The notes: generated by a model from the letters alone, not told the origin. A DNA stretch of 64,000 bases from Allobosea robiniae (GCF_900102525.1 NZ_FNBZ01000001.1:1149277-1213276); one strand, 5' to 3'. Positions 35,520-44,986 are shown, counted from the stretch's first letter. Made by a program: numbers and translations.

Positions 35520-36290
35520 TCAGGCGGTCAGCGTCAGCTTGTAGGTATAGGTATCGCCCCGGAACAGACCTTCGACATATTCCAGCATGTCACCGTCAGC
35601 GCCGTAGCTGCGTCGTTTGATCAGCAGGCAGGGCACGGGAGCATCGAAGCCGAAGATGGCGCGTTCCTCGGCCGTCGGCGCCGCCGCCTCGATGGTCTGG
35701 TCGCAGCGCGTCAGGGGCAGACCGAGTTCGGCGAGCCGGGCATAGACCGAGCCGGAGAGATCGCTCTCCGCCAGGTCCGGCGCCCGCTCCAGATTATACC
35801 AGGCGACCTCGCGCGACATCGGGATGCCGTCGCCGGAGCGAATGCGGACCAGCTTGAGGAAGCGCGCATGCGAGGAGCGGCCGAAGATCGAGGCGATCGA
35901 GCGGTCGTTGACCACGGAGCGCTCGACGATACGGGAGGACGGCACACGGCCGAGCTCCTGCATCTCCTGGGTGAAGCCCTTGAGCCGGTCCATGCCGGAA
36001 TGCAGGCGCGGTCCGGCCCCTTGCACGATCGAGCCCAGCCGCCCCTGCGCGCTCAGCAATTTCCGCTCGCGCAGAGCGTTGTAGGAGCGCTGCACGGTGG
36101 CGCGGCTGATGCTGAGCCGCTCGGCGAGCTGACGTTCAGCCGGCAGGGTCGTGCCCGGCGGCAGCGTGCCGTCGCCGATCAGCTGAGTCAGCTGGTCCTC
36201 GAGCTGCTGGTAAAGCGGCTTGGCGGTGTCGGTACGCAGTTCCAGCAGGTTCTGGAAGGGCGGTTTTGCAATCTGCTTAGGCACTGTCAT
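35520..36290 (-). CDS. GntR family transcriptional regulator with UTRA domain
   Basis: The frame opens at 36344, but starting at the ATG at 36290 (MTVPKQIAKPPF) gives a 256-residue HutC-type regulator; 36299 is an alternative. The winged helix is at about 20-90 (LYQQLEDQLTQLI, LPAERQLAERLSISRATVQRSYNALRE) and the UTRA domain at about 100-250 with IPMSREVAWYNL. The gene is divergent from a PfkB-type kinase across a short gap, so it probably controls it. A sugar or nucleoside derivative would be a plausible effector. Confidence 0.9.
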   Translation of the reverse strand: MTVPKQIAKPPFQNLLELRTDTAKPLYQQLEDQLTQLIGDGTLPPGTTLPAERQLAERLSISRATVQRSYNALRERKLLSAQGRLGSIVQGAGPRLHSGMDRLKGFTQEMQELGRVPSSRIVERSVVNDRSIASIFGRSSHARFLKLVRIRSGDGIPMSREVAWYNLERAPDLAESDLSGSVYARLAELGLPLTRCDQTIEAAAPTAEERAIFGFDAPVPCLLIKRRSYGADGDMLEYVEGLFRGDTYTYKLTLTA

Positions 36291-36349
36291 CGATGGCATG
36301 AGCGTGACACAACCCGCGTAGCAGTTCGTGAATGGGAAAATCAAACCCT

Positions 36350-37291
36350 ATGACCGGCAAACCTGTCTTCGTCCTGGGAAGCTTCGTCGTCTCCTGCTCG
36401 GCGAAAGTCGCCCGCTTCCCGCGCCCGGGGGAATCGCTCGCCGCCGAAACCGTGACGATCGAGCCGGGCGGCAAGGGGCTGAACCAGGCGATCATGGCCC
36501 GCCGCCTTGGCGCTGCAGTCGAGGGCCTGCTCGCCGTCGGGGACGACCTCGCCGCAGCCTTCGCGCCGCCGGCGCTCGAACGGGCCGGCCTGCCGCAATC
36601 GATGCTGGTCCGTCTCGACGGCGCGACGGGTAGCGGCATCGGCTTCACGGACGCCGGCGGCGAGACCTGCCTTGCCGTCGCCTCCGGCGCGAATCTCGCC
36701 CTCACGGCCGCGCATGTCCGGCAGCGGACGCCGGCCATTGCCGATGCAGCGCTGGTGACGGCCCAGTTCGAGATTGGCGATGCACCGATCGAGGCGGCCT
36801 TTACGCTGGCCCGGCAGGCAGCCACCCTGACCCTGCTCAACCCCTCGCCCTTCCGGCCGATTCCCGCCGCCATCCTGGCGCTGACCTCGATCCTGATCAT
36901 CAACGAGACCGAAGCCCGCGGCCTCGCGGCCGCGCTCGGACGGGAGCAGGACGAGGCAACCGATCCGGATCGCTTCGCGAGGGAACTCGGGCCGGCGCTC
37001 CTGAAGCACGGCCCGCGTCTCGTCGTCCTGACCCGAGGTGCAGCCGGAGCCGTGGCCGTCACGGCGGATGCTCCCGCCATCGTGCAGGCAGGCTTTCCCG
37101 TCGAGGCGATCGATTCGCTCGGCGCCGGCGACGCCTTCGCCACGACGCTCGGGGTTCGGCTGGCGATGGGACTGGCCTTGCCCGAAGCCCTGCGCGACGC
37201 CGCGGCGGCGGGCGCCCTGACGACCACCCGTCACGGCGTCTTCGAGGCATTGCCCACGGCCGACGCCATCGCGCTCATGAGCGGGAGGTGA
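36350..37291 (+). CDS. PfkB/ribokinase family carbohydrate kinase
   Basis: A 313-residue kinase if started at the ATG at 36350; the frame also has an ATG at 36332. The N-terminal PfkB motif GGKGLNQAI and the C-terminal DSLGAGDAFATTLGV with catalytic aspartate are clear. Structure follows ribokinase, with a substrate loop and ATP-binding segment LVVLTRGAAGAV. It is divergent from a GntR regulator, which suggests an inducible sugar-like catabolic step. No sugar transporter is next to it, so the substrate is open; ribose, a deoxy-sugar and a nucleoside are possibilities. Confidence 0.9.
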   Translation: MTGKPVFVLGSFVVSCSAKVARFPRPGESLAAETVTIEPGGKGLNQAIMARRLGAAVEGLLAVGDDLAAAFAPPALERAGLPQSMLVRLDGATGSGIGFTDAGGETCLAVASGANLALTAAHVRQRTPAIADAALVTAQFEIGDAPIEAAFTLARQAATLTLLNPSPFRPIPAAILALTSILIINETEARGLAAALGREQDEATDPDRFARELGPALLKHGPRLVVLTRGAAGAVAVTADAPAIVQAGFPVEAIDSLGAGDAFATTLGVRLAMGLALPEALRDAAAAGALTTTRHGVFEALPTADAIALMSGR

Positions 37292-37411
37292 AGCGGCCTC
37301 CTCGCGACGAGAAAATTTGGATTGCTTTTGGACTTTTCCTGACCGGCCCATCCTGCTATTTTGGGAAGCGTGCATCACGCATGCGCCTTCCTTGGCCAGC
37401 CGGGATTTCTC

Positions 37412-38551
37412 ATGCCGCGCCTCGACGTCGATACCGTCATGTCCACGATCGACCGGCTGCTGGTCGGGGCGATGGACGAAGGACAGATGCAGGCCGCCGC
37501 GGAAGCGATGCGGCAACTCTTCAACGGCTCGAAAGCCTGCTTCGCCGGGATCGGCCCTCACCCCGACGACTGGGCATCCTATGCGACCGATCCCGACGAA
37601 GCGCTGCAGGAGCGTTGCACCGGCGAACTCGCGCCCGATTTCATCGAGATGGGCGGCACGCTGCGCGACATCCCGTACGGTGCGATCTACCGGGATCATG
37701 AGGTGTTCGGCGCGGAAGCCCTGCGCAACTCCCGCGTCTGGCAGGAATGGATGCGCCCGCAGGACATGTTTGGCGGCCTGGCCTGCCGGCTTGCCGGGAA
37801 TGGGCAGGCCTTCTGGCTCTTCGACGTGCAGCGCGGGCGACATCAGGAGGGTTTCGACGCCGAGGATGCCGCCCTGCTCGAAAAGCTCTACCCGGTGTTG
37901 CGGCGCGTGGTCGAACTGCGCCGCCATATCGGCCGGGTGACCATCCAGCGGGACGAAGCTCGCGGCGCTCTCGACCGGATCGCCATCGGCCTCGCGATCC
38001 TCGACCAGGACATGCGCATCACCTACGCCAATGAAGGCGCCGACGAGATCCTGGCCGACCCTGACGGCGCGCTCAGGCTGCGCCAGGGCCGCCTGTTCGC
38101 ACGTCAGCCTGCCGACCAGCGCCAGCTCAGGCAATTGGTCGAAGGCGCCCTGCGGAGCGCACTGGACCCCCTCGCCCATCATCAGGCCAGCATGATCCTG
38201 CATGGCGAGGATGGTTCTCATTCGCTTTCGGCCTGCGCCATGCCAGCGCCCCCTTCGCCTGCTCAGGATCAAGCGGCCGGCCAGGTCCTGATCGCGCTGC
38301 GGCGCCTCGAGACGGCGACCAATCTCGTCGCCTGCGCACGCCAGCTCTTCGACCTCACCGATACCGAAGCCAAATTCGCCTCCGCGCTCGCGAGCGGATC
38401 ATCCCTGACCGAAGCCGCCGAAGCCCAGGGTGTCCGGATTTCGACTGCACGCACGCATCTGGCGCGGATCTTCCAGAAGACGAATACCCGACAGCAAAGT
38501 CAGCTCGTTTCACTGCTGCGCAGCGCGGAACTCCCTCTTCGGCCGCGCTGA
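37412..38551 (+). CDS. LuxR-type helix-turn-helix transcriptional regulator
   Basis: A 379-residue regulator beginning at the ATG at 37412 (frame open from 37361). The C-terminal 60 residues form a LuxR/GerE helix-turn-helix (FDLTDTEAKFASALASG, ISTARTHLARIFQKTNT, QQSQLVSLL). The larger N-terminal region (about 320 residues) has no clear receiver; residues about 200-265 (IAIGLAILDQDMRITYANEGADEIL) look like a PAS domain. It probably senses a small molecule or redox state. It is a distant paralogue of the regulator at 34724 by HTH sequence. Confidence 0.85.
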   Translation: MPRLDVDTVMSTIDRLLVGAMDEGQMQAAAEAMRQLFNGSKACFAGIGPHPDDWASYATDPDEALQERCTGELAPDFIEMGGTLRDIPYGAIYRDHEVFGAEALRNSRVWQEWMRPQDMFGGLACRLAGNGQAFWLFDVQRGRHQEGFDAEDAALLEKLYPVLRRVVELRRHIGRVTIQRDEARGALDRIAIGLAILDQDMRITYANEGADEILADPDGALRLRQGRLFARQPADQRQLRQLVEGALRSALDPLAHHQASMILHGEDGSHSLSACAMPAPPSPAQDQAAGQVLIALRRLETATNLVACARQLFDLTDTEAKFASALASGSSLTEAAEAQGVRISTARTHLARIFQKTNTRQQSQLVSLLRSAELPLRPR

Positions 38552-38686
38552 ATCCTCGAAATCCGGGCTGACCCCAAGCAACATTCGCCGCGTCTACGGT
38601 TTGTTTTCCTAGCTTCCTCTCGGTCAGGCCATGAAAACGAACCTAGACGAGGCGCCGCGGCCGTTTCGTCATCCAAATGACGGAGA

Positions 38687-39811
38687 TTATCCGGCCGGCC
38701 GATGAAACCGGCCGCCCGTCATCGGCCTGGGCACGCCGGTGGTCGAGGGCAGACTCAGCGGCAACCCTTTCACCGAGCGTATGGCGAAATAGGCGAAGAT
38801 CTGCGCCTCCAGCGCATCGCCGTTCCAGCCGACCGCCTCCACCGGCTCGACCGGCACACCCAGCCGCTCGGCGAGCCGCATCATGAAATGCCGGTTGAGC
38901 CGACCGCCGCCGCCGACGAGCCAGCGCTGCGGCCGGCGTGGGACATGGCGCAGCGCCGCAACGAGGCTCTCGATGGTAAAGGCTGCCAGCGTCGCCGCGC
39001 CATCGGCATCCGAGAGCGGCTCGACGATCTGGGCACGCCGATGGAAATCATTGCGGTCGAGCGATTTCGGCGCAGGCCGGTCGAAGAAGGGATTGGCCAT
39101 GAAGCCGACAACGAGATCGTCATGCACGCGCCCGCTGGCCGCCAGCGCGCCATCGGCGTCATAGGGCCGGCCGAGCCGGCGCAGCACGAAATCGTCGAGG
39201 ATCGCGCTTGCCGGACCGGTATCGAAGGCGACGACGGTATCGCCGTCGATATAGGTGACATTGCCGACGCCGCCGAGATTGAGGACCATCACCGGCTGGT
39301 CGAGGCCCTGCGCGAGGGCGCGATGATAGAGCGGGGCAAAGGGCGCGCCCTCCCCGCCGGCCGCGACATCGGCATCGCGGAACCGGTCGACCGTGGGGAT
39401 GCCCAGCGCATCGGCCACCGCCTGACCGTCGATGAGCTGACGGGTGAAGCGCTGCTCCGGCCGGTGGTAGACCGTCTGGCCGTGCAGGCCGACGAGATCG
39501 ATCGCGGCGAGAGCAAGTCCCTGATCGGCGATGTAGGCCCGGATGGCGGCGAGATGGTCGGCGGTGACGGCGGCTTCGAGCTCCGCCAGCGGAGCGCGCC
39601 CGGCCCGCTCGGCATCGGCGATCACGGCCTGAAGCTCCCGGCGCGTGGCGTCGCGGTAGGGATAGGACGCGCCGGCGCCGAAGGAGACGGCGTCGTGCCC
39701 GTCGCTCGTCACCAGCGAGACGTCGATGGCATCCATCGACGTGCCGCTGATCACGCCGATCGCGGTCAGGCTCTCCTGCGACAGGTCGGCCTCAGGCCTC
39801 GCGCCGGACAA
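38687..39811 (-). CDS. anmK: anhydro-N-acetylmuramic acid kinase
   Basis: A 374-residue kinase of the AnmK family. It begins with the conserved IGVISGTSMDAIDVSLV ATP-binding segment, and has GLHGQTVYHRP, IDGQAVADALGIPTVDRFRDADVAAGGEGAPFAP and VLNLGGVGNVTYI, and a DTGPASAILDDF block, all diagnostic. It converts anhydroMurNAc from peptidoglycan turnover to MurNAc-6-phosphate for cell-wall recycling. It is followed by two DUF1330 genes that lie upstream on the same strand. No murQ is in the window, so the rest of the recycling pathway is elsewhere. Confidence 0.95.
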   Translation of the reverse strand: MSGARPEADLSQESLTAIGVISGTSMDAIDVSLVTSDGHDAVSFGAGASYPYRDATRRELQAVIADAERAGRAPLAELEAAVTADHLAAIRAYIADQGLALAAIDLVGLHGQTVYHRPEQRFTRQLIDGQAVADALGIPTVDRFRDADVAAGGEGAPFAPLYHRALAQGLDQPVMVLNLGGVGNVTYIDGDTVVAFDTGPASAILDDFVLRRLGRPYDADGALAASGRVHDDLVVGFMANPFFDRPAPKSLDRNDFHRRAQIVEPLSDADGAATLAAFTIESLVAALRHVPRRPQRWLVGGGGRLNRHFMMRLAERLGVPVEPVEAVGWNGDALEAQIFAYFAIRSVKGLPLSLPSTTGVPRPMTGGRFHRPAG

Positions 39812-39813
39812 GG

Positions 39814-40122
39814 CTATTCGCCCGGCTGCGGCCCGTCATAGCCGCCGATGATCACGAGATCGGACTGGCCGGCGCTGCTCAGGTGCTTCACCGCTTCCTG
39901 GTATTCGGGCGAGGCGTAGCAAGCGCGGGCCGTCTCCTCGTCCTTGAACTCGATGACGACGTTGTGCTTGCGGCCCTCGCCGCGGGCGAGCTTGTATTCG
40001 CCGCCGCGAACCAGGAACTTCGCACCGTATTTGGCGAAGGCTACGGCATTGAGCGAGCGGTACTTGGCGTAGGCCTCGGCGTTCTCGACGTCGACGCGCG
40101 CGATCCAATAGCCCTTGGCCAC
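39814..40122 (-). CDS. DUF1330 protein
   Basis: A 102-residue protein of the DUF1330 (dimeric ferredoxin-like) family. It begins MAKGYWIARVDVENAEAYAKY and contains GEGRKHNVVIEFKDEETARACYASPEYQEA, both typical of that family. The function is unknown. It lies just after (on the minus strand, downstream of) a paralogue at 40125 with two bases between them, and directly before anmK. Tandem duplicates of this family are common in alphaproteobacteria. Confidence 0.88.
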   Translation of the reverse strand: MAKGYWIARVDVENAEAYAKYRSLNAVAFAKYGAKFLVRGGEYKLARGEGRKHNVVIEFKDEETARACYASPEYQEAVKHLSSAGQSDLVIIGGYDGPQPGE

Positions 40123-40124
40123 GG

Positions 40125-40412
40125 TCAGGCTCCCTCGACGGCGACGAGATCGATCTCGCCGGCACCTTCGCGCAGCTTGCGCGCCTCGGCATATTCAGGG
40201 GAGAAGAGGTAGGCCCGCGCCGATGCGAAATCCTTGAACTCGATGATGATGTTGCGGGCACGGCCTTCGCCTTCGCCCACCGTCATCTGGCCGCCACGCA
40301 CGATCGGCGTGCCGCCGTAGATCTTCATGACCTCGGAGGCCTTGGCGGCATAGCCCGCCCATTTGGTCGCGTCGGTGACCTTGGCGCGGCCGATGACATA
40401 TCCCTTGGGCAT
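40125..40412 (-). CDS. DUF1330 protein, paralogue
   Basis: A 95-residue DUF1330 protein if started at the ATG at 40412; the frame opens at 40547 in overlap with pyrF. The sequence MPKGYVIGRAKVTDATKWAGYAAKA and GEGRARNIIIEFKDFASARAYLFSPEYAEARKLRE aligns with its neighbour at 39814, so the pair is a tandem duplication. It is downstream of pyrF with about 37 bases between. Function unknown; related proteins form small dimers. Confidence 0.87.
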   Translation of the reverse strand: MPKGYVIGRAKVTDATKWAGYAAKASEVMKIYGGTPIVRGGQMTVGEGEGRARNIIIEFKDFASARAYLFSPEYAEARKLREGAGEIDLVAVEGA

Positions 40413-40449
40413 GGTGCTATCCGTTGGCTGAATCGGGTTCGGACGGAGC

Positions 40450-41157
40450 TTACGAAGCCGCGACGATCTCGTCCATGACCGCGCCCGCCGCCGCACGCGG
40501 GTCTGCCGCGCGGATGATGGGACGCCCGACGACGAGATGATCGGCACCGACGCGGATCGCCTCGGCCGGGGTGAGCGTGCGCTTCTGGTCGCCCGCCGCG
40601 CTCCCGGAAGGCCGGATGCCCGGCGTCACGATGACCATGTCCGGCCCGATGACCTCGCGCACGATCGCCGTCTCGGCAGCCGAGCAGACGATGCCGTCGA
40701 TGCCGGCCGTGCGAGCCTGCTCGGCGCGCAGGCGCACGAGATCGCGCACCGCGAGCCCATAGCCGGCATCGCGCAGGTCGCCATCGTCATAGGAGGTGAG
40801 CGCAGTGACCGCGAGCAGCTTCAGGTCAGCATCGCCGCGGCCTTCGACGGCACCGCGCATGGTCTGCGGATAGGCATGGACCGTGAGGAAGGTGACGCCG
40901 AGCTTGGTCAGCGAGTCCACGCCCTCGGTCACGGTGTTGCCGATGTCGTGCAATTTGAGGTCGAGGAAGACCTTCTTGCCCTCGGCGACGAGCTGGCGCG
41001 CGAGATCGAGGCCGCCGGCGAAGGCGAGGCGATAGCCGATCTTGTAGAAGGTGACGCCGTCGCCCAGCGTCGAGACCAGGCGGTAGGCATCCCACACGGT
41101 CGGTACGTCGAGGGCGACGATCAGGCGGTCGCGGACATCGTTGATCTTCGGGTTCAT
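40450..41157 (-). CDS. pyrF: orotidine 5'-phosphate decarboxylase
   Basis: A 235-residue enzyme (the frame extends to 41310, but the ATG at 41157 gives the family length). It has the phosphate-site and catalytic pattern: LIVALDVP at the start, [17 protein letters not shown] with the DxKxxD catalytic array, and the C-terminal VTPGIRPSG and [11 protein letters not shown]. It performs the last step of UMP synthesis. Downstream on the same strand are the tandem DUF1330 genes, with which it may be cotranscribed. Confidence 0.96.
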   Translation of the reverse strand: MNPKINDVRDRLIVALDVPTVWDAYRLVSTLGDGVTFYKIGYRLAFAGGLDLARQLVAEGKKVFLDLKLHDIGNTVTEGVDSLTKLGVTFLTVHAYPQTMRGAVEGRGDADLKLLAVTALTSYDDGDLRDAGYGLAVRDLVRLRAEQARTAGIDGIVCSAAETAIVREVIGPDMVIVTPGIRPSGSAAGDQKRTLTPAEAIRVGADHLVVGRPIIRAADPRAAAGAVMDEIVAAS

Positions 41158-41336
41158 CAACCGGCTCCCTGAGTTTCGAGGGAAGGCGCATGATTCGAAG
41201 CAGGATGCAAGCGCGGGAAGCGCGAGCCCGGCACGGAGAACATCCTTCTGCGCATTGCTGCCTTTCCGAGAAACCTGTTTCCCCTGACCGGCCGACCCTC
41301 TAGGCCACACGCTCCGCTTCCTCGGAGACGCCGACG

Positions 41337-42101
41337 ATGTCCTGGGCTGCCCTGACCGGGTTTCTGCTGCTGACCGGCATGGCCGCCTATGTCCAGACGC
41401 TGACCGGTTTCGCCTTCGGGCTGATCACGATGGGCGGCGTCGGCCTGACCGGTCTGCTCTCGCTGCCCGATGCCGCCATGCTCGTCAGTGTTCTCACGCT
41501 GGTCAACGCGGCGCAGATGCTGCTCAAGGGCTGGCGCGATGTCGACTGGCGCAAATTCGCGCTGGTTCTGATCGCGAGCTGGCCCTTCCTCTTCATCGGC
41601 TTCAATCTGCTGGAATGGCTCGCCGCGAGCCGGGCCGATCTGCTGCGGCTGGCGCTGGGCTTCGTGATCATCGTCTCCAGCCTGCAGCTCGCGCGGAAAC
41701 CCGACCCGTTCCGGCAGCCGTCGCGAGCCCCCAGCTTCCTGTTCTTCGGTGGCATCGCCGGATTGATGGGCGGCCTGTTCTCGACCGCAGGCCCGCCGCT
41801 GGTCTACCATTTCTACCGCCAGCCGATGCCGCTCGTTGTCGTCAGGGAAACGCTGGTGACGATCTTCGCGCTGAACGCCCTGTTCCGCACCGGGCTCGTC
41901 ATCGCCTCCCAGCAGATTCCCGCGGCATCGACGCTATCGGCTCTCTTCGCCATTCCGGCAGTGATCGCGGGAACACATCTGGCACGCCGCTATCCGCCCC
42001 CGCTCTCGCAAGCCGTCATGCGGCAGATGGTGTTCCTGCTGCTGTTCCTGTCGGGCGTTTCGCTGGGCGCGCCGGCGGTTATTCACCTGCTTGGATTCTG
42101 A
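41337..42101 (+). CDS. TSUP (TauE/SafE) family transporter
   Basis: A 254-residue membrane protein with about eight helices. The two TSUP motifs are visible: [20 protein letters not shown] at the N-terminal half and [25 protein letters not shown] in the C-terminal half, the repeats that mark sulfite/organosulfonate exporters. The family carries sulfite, thiosulfate or sulfoacetate in some members. No sulfur gene is adjacent, and the substrate is unknown. GGAG at about 41324 precedes the ATG. Confidence 0.9.
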   Translation: MSWAALTGFLLLTGMAAYVQTLTGFAFGLITMGGVGLTGLLSLPDAAMLVSVLTLVNAAQMLLKGWRDVDWRKFALVLIASWPFLFIGFNLLEWLAASRADLLRLALGFVIIVSSLQLARKPDPFRQPSRAPSFLFFGGIAGLMGGLFSTAGPPLVYHFYRQPMPLVVVRETLVTIFALNALFRTGLVIASQQIPAASTLSALFAIPAVIAGTHLARRYPPPLSQAVMRQMVFLLLFLSGVSLGAPAVIHLLGF

Positions 42102-42104
42102 ACC

Positions 42105-42133
42105 GTCATGCTCGCTACAAAGGCGAGCGTGAC
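42105..42133. repeat. palindromic hairpin, ATGCTCG family copy 2
   Basis: GTCATGCTCGC-TACAAAG-GCGAGCGTGAC forms an 11-base stem with one G-T pair, directly after the TSUP stop and ahead of a convergent gene. It shares the ATGCTCGC arm and ACAA loop with the copy at 47060-47082 and could act as a bidirectional transcript end. Confidence 0.7.
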
Positions 42134-42179
42134 GCCCCCCTGAACGACGGCGTGGCTGCGTCGAGAAACCCGGCAGGCG

Positions 42180-42842
42180 CTAGAACTGCGGTTCCTGCGG
42201 AGCCTGCGCCGTCAGCACCTGCTGGAACACCTGTGCCCAGACTTCCGGCGGCTGCGCACCCGAGACCGCGAGCTTGCCGTCGACGATGAAGAAGGGCACG
42301 CCTGTGACGCCGACCTTGCGAGCGTGATCCTCCAGCCCGATCACGGTCTCGCGCAACTCGTCATTGGCGAGTTCGTCGCGGGCGGCCTGTTCGTCGAAGC
42401 CCTGCTCGACCGCGATCTGGATCAGCGTCTCCAGATCGCCGATGTCGCGCCCATCCTGCCAATAAGCCTTGAACAGGGCCGCCGTCATGTCGCCGCCGCG
42501 CTGCACCGTCGAGGCGGCTGCAACCAGCATATGGGCCATGCGGGTGTTGACGCTCTTCGTCACCTTCGCCCAGTTGAAGGTGACGCCGCTCTCCAGCGCC
42601 GCCTCCGACAGCCGAACCTCGATCTCCTTGCGCTTGCCGGGGCCGAACTTGCTTTCGAGGTACTGGGTACGATCCATGCCCTCCTCGGGCATCTCCGGGT
42701 TGAGTTCGTAGGGCAGCCAGGTAATGGCGAAGCGCTCGTTCAGGCCATAGCGCTCCAGCGCCGTCTCCAGCCGGGCCTTGCCGATGAAGCACCAGGGGCA
42801 GGCGATGTCGGAGACGATCGCGAGCGGCATCTTGTCCTGCAT
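42180..42842 (-). CDS. DsbA family oxidoreductase, FrnE-like
   Basis: A 220-residue thioredoxin-fold protein without a signal peptide. It has the CPWC motif (SDIACPWCFIGK, residues 15-18) and the cis-proline loop VTGVPFFIVDGKLAVSG. This is the FrnE/2-hydroxychromene-2-carboxylate isomerase-like branch of DsbA, which acts in the cytoplasm as a disulfide isomerase or in polyketide and redox stress roles. It is next to the EF-P modification genes on the same strand (15 bases after epmB), but a functional link is not evident. Confidence 0.88.
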   Translation of the reverse strand: MQDKMPLAIVSDIACPWCFIGKARLETALERYGLNERFAITWLPYELNPEMPEEGMDRTQYLESKFGPGKRKEIEVRLSEAALESGVTFNWAKVTKSVNTRMAHMLVAAASTVQRGGDMTAALFKAYWQDGRDIGDLETLIQIAVEQGFDEQAARDELANDELRETVIGLEDHARKVGVTGVPFFIVDGKLAVSGAQPPEVWAQVFQQVLTAQAPQEPQF

Positions 42843-42857
42843 GTCGATGTCCTTGTC

Positions 42858-43925
42858 TCAGGCAGGCGGGTAGCGGTGCTGCCCGCCATGCCGGTCTTCG
42901 GCGAGCGCTTCCACGCCCGGCGTCTCGCAGCCGGAGAGGAAGGCGGGGCCCACCGGAATCTTGCCGGCACCGCCGGGGATGTCGAGGATATAGGTCGGCT
43001 GGCACAGCCCGGAAAGGTTGCCGCGCAGGCTTTTGACGAGCGCCTGCCCCTCCTCAAGCGTCAAACGGAAATGCGAGGTGCCGGGCGCGAGATCGGGATG
43101 GTGCAGGTAATAGGGCTTGATGCGGTTCTCGACGAAGGCCCGCATCAGGGCACCGAGCGTCCCGACATCGGCATTGACGCCCTTGAGCAGCACCGACTGG
43201 CTGAGCAGGACATGGCCGGCATCGGCGAGCGTTGCGATCGCCGTGCGGGCATCGTCGGTGAACTCGCGCGGATGATTGGCGTGGATGGCGATATAGCTCG
43301 CCTTGCCAGGGATGCGCAGTGCCCTGGCATAGTCCGGCGTGATCCGGCCGGGATCGACGACGGGCACGCGGGTGTGCCAGCGCGCGACCTTGATATGCGG
43401 GATCGCGGCAAGACGCTTCGCGACCTCGCGCACGCGACGGGCGGAGAGAATGAAGGGATCGCCGCCCGTCATGATCACCTCCCAGATCTCAGGACGGGAG
43501 GCGAGATAGGCGAGCGCCGCGTCGAGCTTGGCGCCGGTCAAGGCATCGCCGCCGGGGCCGACCATCTCGCGACGGAAGCAGAAGCGGCAATAGACCGGGC
43601 AGGCATGGACGAGCTTGAGCAAGGCGCGGTCGGGATAGCGATGGACCACGCCCTCGACCGGGGAATGAGCCTCGTCGCCGATCGGGTCGGCCAGCTCCTG
43701 CGGCAGCGTCGTAAGCTCGGCCGCATCAGGGATGAACTGGCGCGCGATCGGGTCGGTGGGATCAGCCGGATCGATCAGCCCGGCAATGGCCGGCGTCACC
43801 GAGACGGCATAGCGCTCCGCCACCTTCTGCAAGGCATCGCGGCGCGCGGGCGCGGCCAAGCCGGCCTCGACGAGCGCGTCGATGCTGCGCAAAGGCTGGC
43901 CACCGGGGGGCTGGTGAACGGTCAT
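42858..43925 (-). CDS. epmB: EF-P beta-lysylation protein, radical SAM lysine 2,3-aminomutase-like
   Basis: A 355-residue radical SAM protein of the KamA/EpmB family. The CX3CX2C cluster is C109, C113 and C116 in HACPVYCRFCFRREMVG; after it follows GGDPFILSARRV. EpmB in Enterobacteria converts alpha-lysine to beta-lysine for EF-P. Its position, overlapping epmA (ATGA) and near efp, supports this role. PLP-binding of the aminomutase type is expected, and a true lysine 2,3-aminomutase is the alternative. No EpmC hydroxylase is nearby. Confidence 0.9.
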   Translation of the reverse strand: MTVHQPPGGQPLRSIDALVEAGLAAPARRDALQKVAERYAVSVTPAIAGLIDPADPTDPIARQFIPDAAELTTLPQELADPIGDEAHSPVEGVVHRYPDRALLKLVHACPVYCRFCFRREMVGPGGDALTGAKLDAALAYLASRPEIWEVIMTGGDPFILSARRVREVAKRLAAIPHIKVARWHTRVPVVDPGRITPDYARALRIPGKASYIAIHANHPREFTDDARTAIATLADAGHVLLSQSVLLKGVNADVGTLGALMRAFVENRIKPYYLHHPDLAPGTSHFRLTLEEGQALVKSLRGNLSGLCQPTYILDIPGGAGKIPVGPAFLSGCETPGVEALAEDRHGGQHRYPPA

Positions 43926-44986
43926 GCCCCTCCCCTGCCCGGTTCCGCGACCGGCGTCCAGAGCACATCCTCGATCCGGCGGGCGCCCACACAGAGCATG
44001 ACGAGCCGGTCGAAGCCGAGCGCGATGCCGGATGCGGCCCGCATCAGTGCCAGAGCCTCCAGGAAATCCTCGTCGACCGGATAGCGCTCGCCATAGATGC
44101 GCTCTTTCTCGTCCATATCGGCCTCGAAACGGCGGCGCTGTTCGGCAGGGTCGGTGAGCTCGCCGAAGGCATTGGCGAGTTCGACGCCGCAGGCATAGAA
44201 CTCGAAGCGCTCGGCCACGCGCGGATCGCCGGGCTTAGGCCTTGCGAGCGCGGCCTCGCTAATTGGGTATTCGCAGAGGATCGTGGCACGGCCACGGCCG
44301 AGATGCGGCTCGATGCGCTCGGACAGGATGCGACTGAAGATGTCGGACCAGCTATCGTCTTCGGCGACCCGGATACCGGCCTCGATTGCATCGGCCGCGA
44401 GCCCGCCCCGATCGAGTTCCTGATCGGCGGTCACCGTGCGTAGCAGGTCTATGCCGGCATGGCGCCTGAAGGCCTCCTGCAAGGTCAGGCGCTCGGGCTC
44501 GGCGAAGGGGTCGGCCTCGACGCCCCGCCAGCGCAGCATGGTGGCGCCGGCGGCACGCGCAGCCTCGGCCAGCAGCGCCGCGCAATCCTGCATCAGCGCC
44601 TCGTAACCCTCGCCGGCGCGATACCATTCCAGCATCGTGAATTCGGGGTGGTGCAGGGCCGTGCGCTCGCGATTGCGGAAGACGCGGGCGAAATCGAAGA
44701 TGCGGGTCTCGCCGGCCGCGAGCAGCTTCTTGGCCGCGAATTCCGGCGAGGTGTGCAGGTAATAGGGATGCGGCTCTGCGGCATTGTCGATCAGCGTCGT
44801 GCCGAAGCCATGCAGATGCGTCTCGTTGCCGGGCGAGACCTGGAGGATCGCCGCCTCGACCTCGGTGAAGTCGCGGTTCTCGAACCAGCGGCGCAGCGCC
44901 GCCTTGATCCGCCCGCGCGCCAGCAGCGCAGGCCGGCGGTCGGCATGGACATCATGTCGCCAGAACGGCGTCGGGGACGAACTCAT
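43922..44986 (-). CDS. epmA: EF-P lysine aminoacylase EpmA (PoxA/GenX)
   Basis: A 354-residue class II lysyl-tRNA-synthetase-like protein lacking the anticodon domain (family length matches). The frame extends to 45064; I take the ATG at 44986 (MSSSPTPFWRHD). Characteristic segments are FTEVEAAILQVSPGNETHLHGF, YLHTSPEFAAKKLLAAG, FRNRERTALHHPEFTMLEWYRA (motif 2) and the final GIALGFDRLVMLCVGA (motif 3). It ligates (beta-)lysine to EF-P lysine 34. It shares a stop/start overlap with epmB and is divergent from efp. Confidence 0.94.
   Translation of the reverse strand: MSSSPTPFWRHDVHADRRPALLARGRIKAALRRWFENRDFTEVEAAILQVSPGNETHLHGFGTTLIDNAAEPHPYYLHTSPEFAAKKLLAAGETRIFDFARVFRNRERTALHHPEFTMLEWYRAGEGYEALMQDCAALLAEAARAAGATMLRWRGVEADPFAEPERLTLQEAFRRHAGIDLLRTVTADQELDRGGLAADAIEAGIRVAEDDSWSDIFSRILSERIEPHLGRGRATILCEYPISEAALARPKPGDPRVAERFEFYACGVELANAFGELTDPAEQRRRFEADMDEKERIYGERYPVDEDFLEALALMRAASGIALGFDRLVMLCVGARRIEDVLWTPVAEPGRGGA

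Noticed and set aside
36341..38272. 643-codon minus-strand frame.
   Set aside because: It lies opposite the PfkB kinase and the LuxR regulator; no family signal and no ribosome site.
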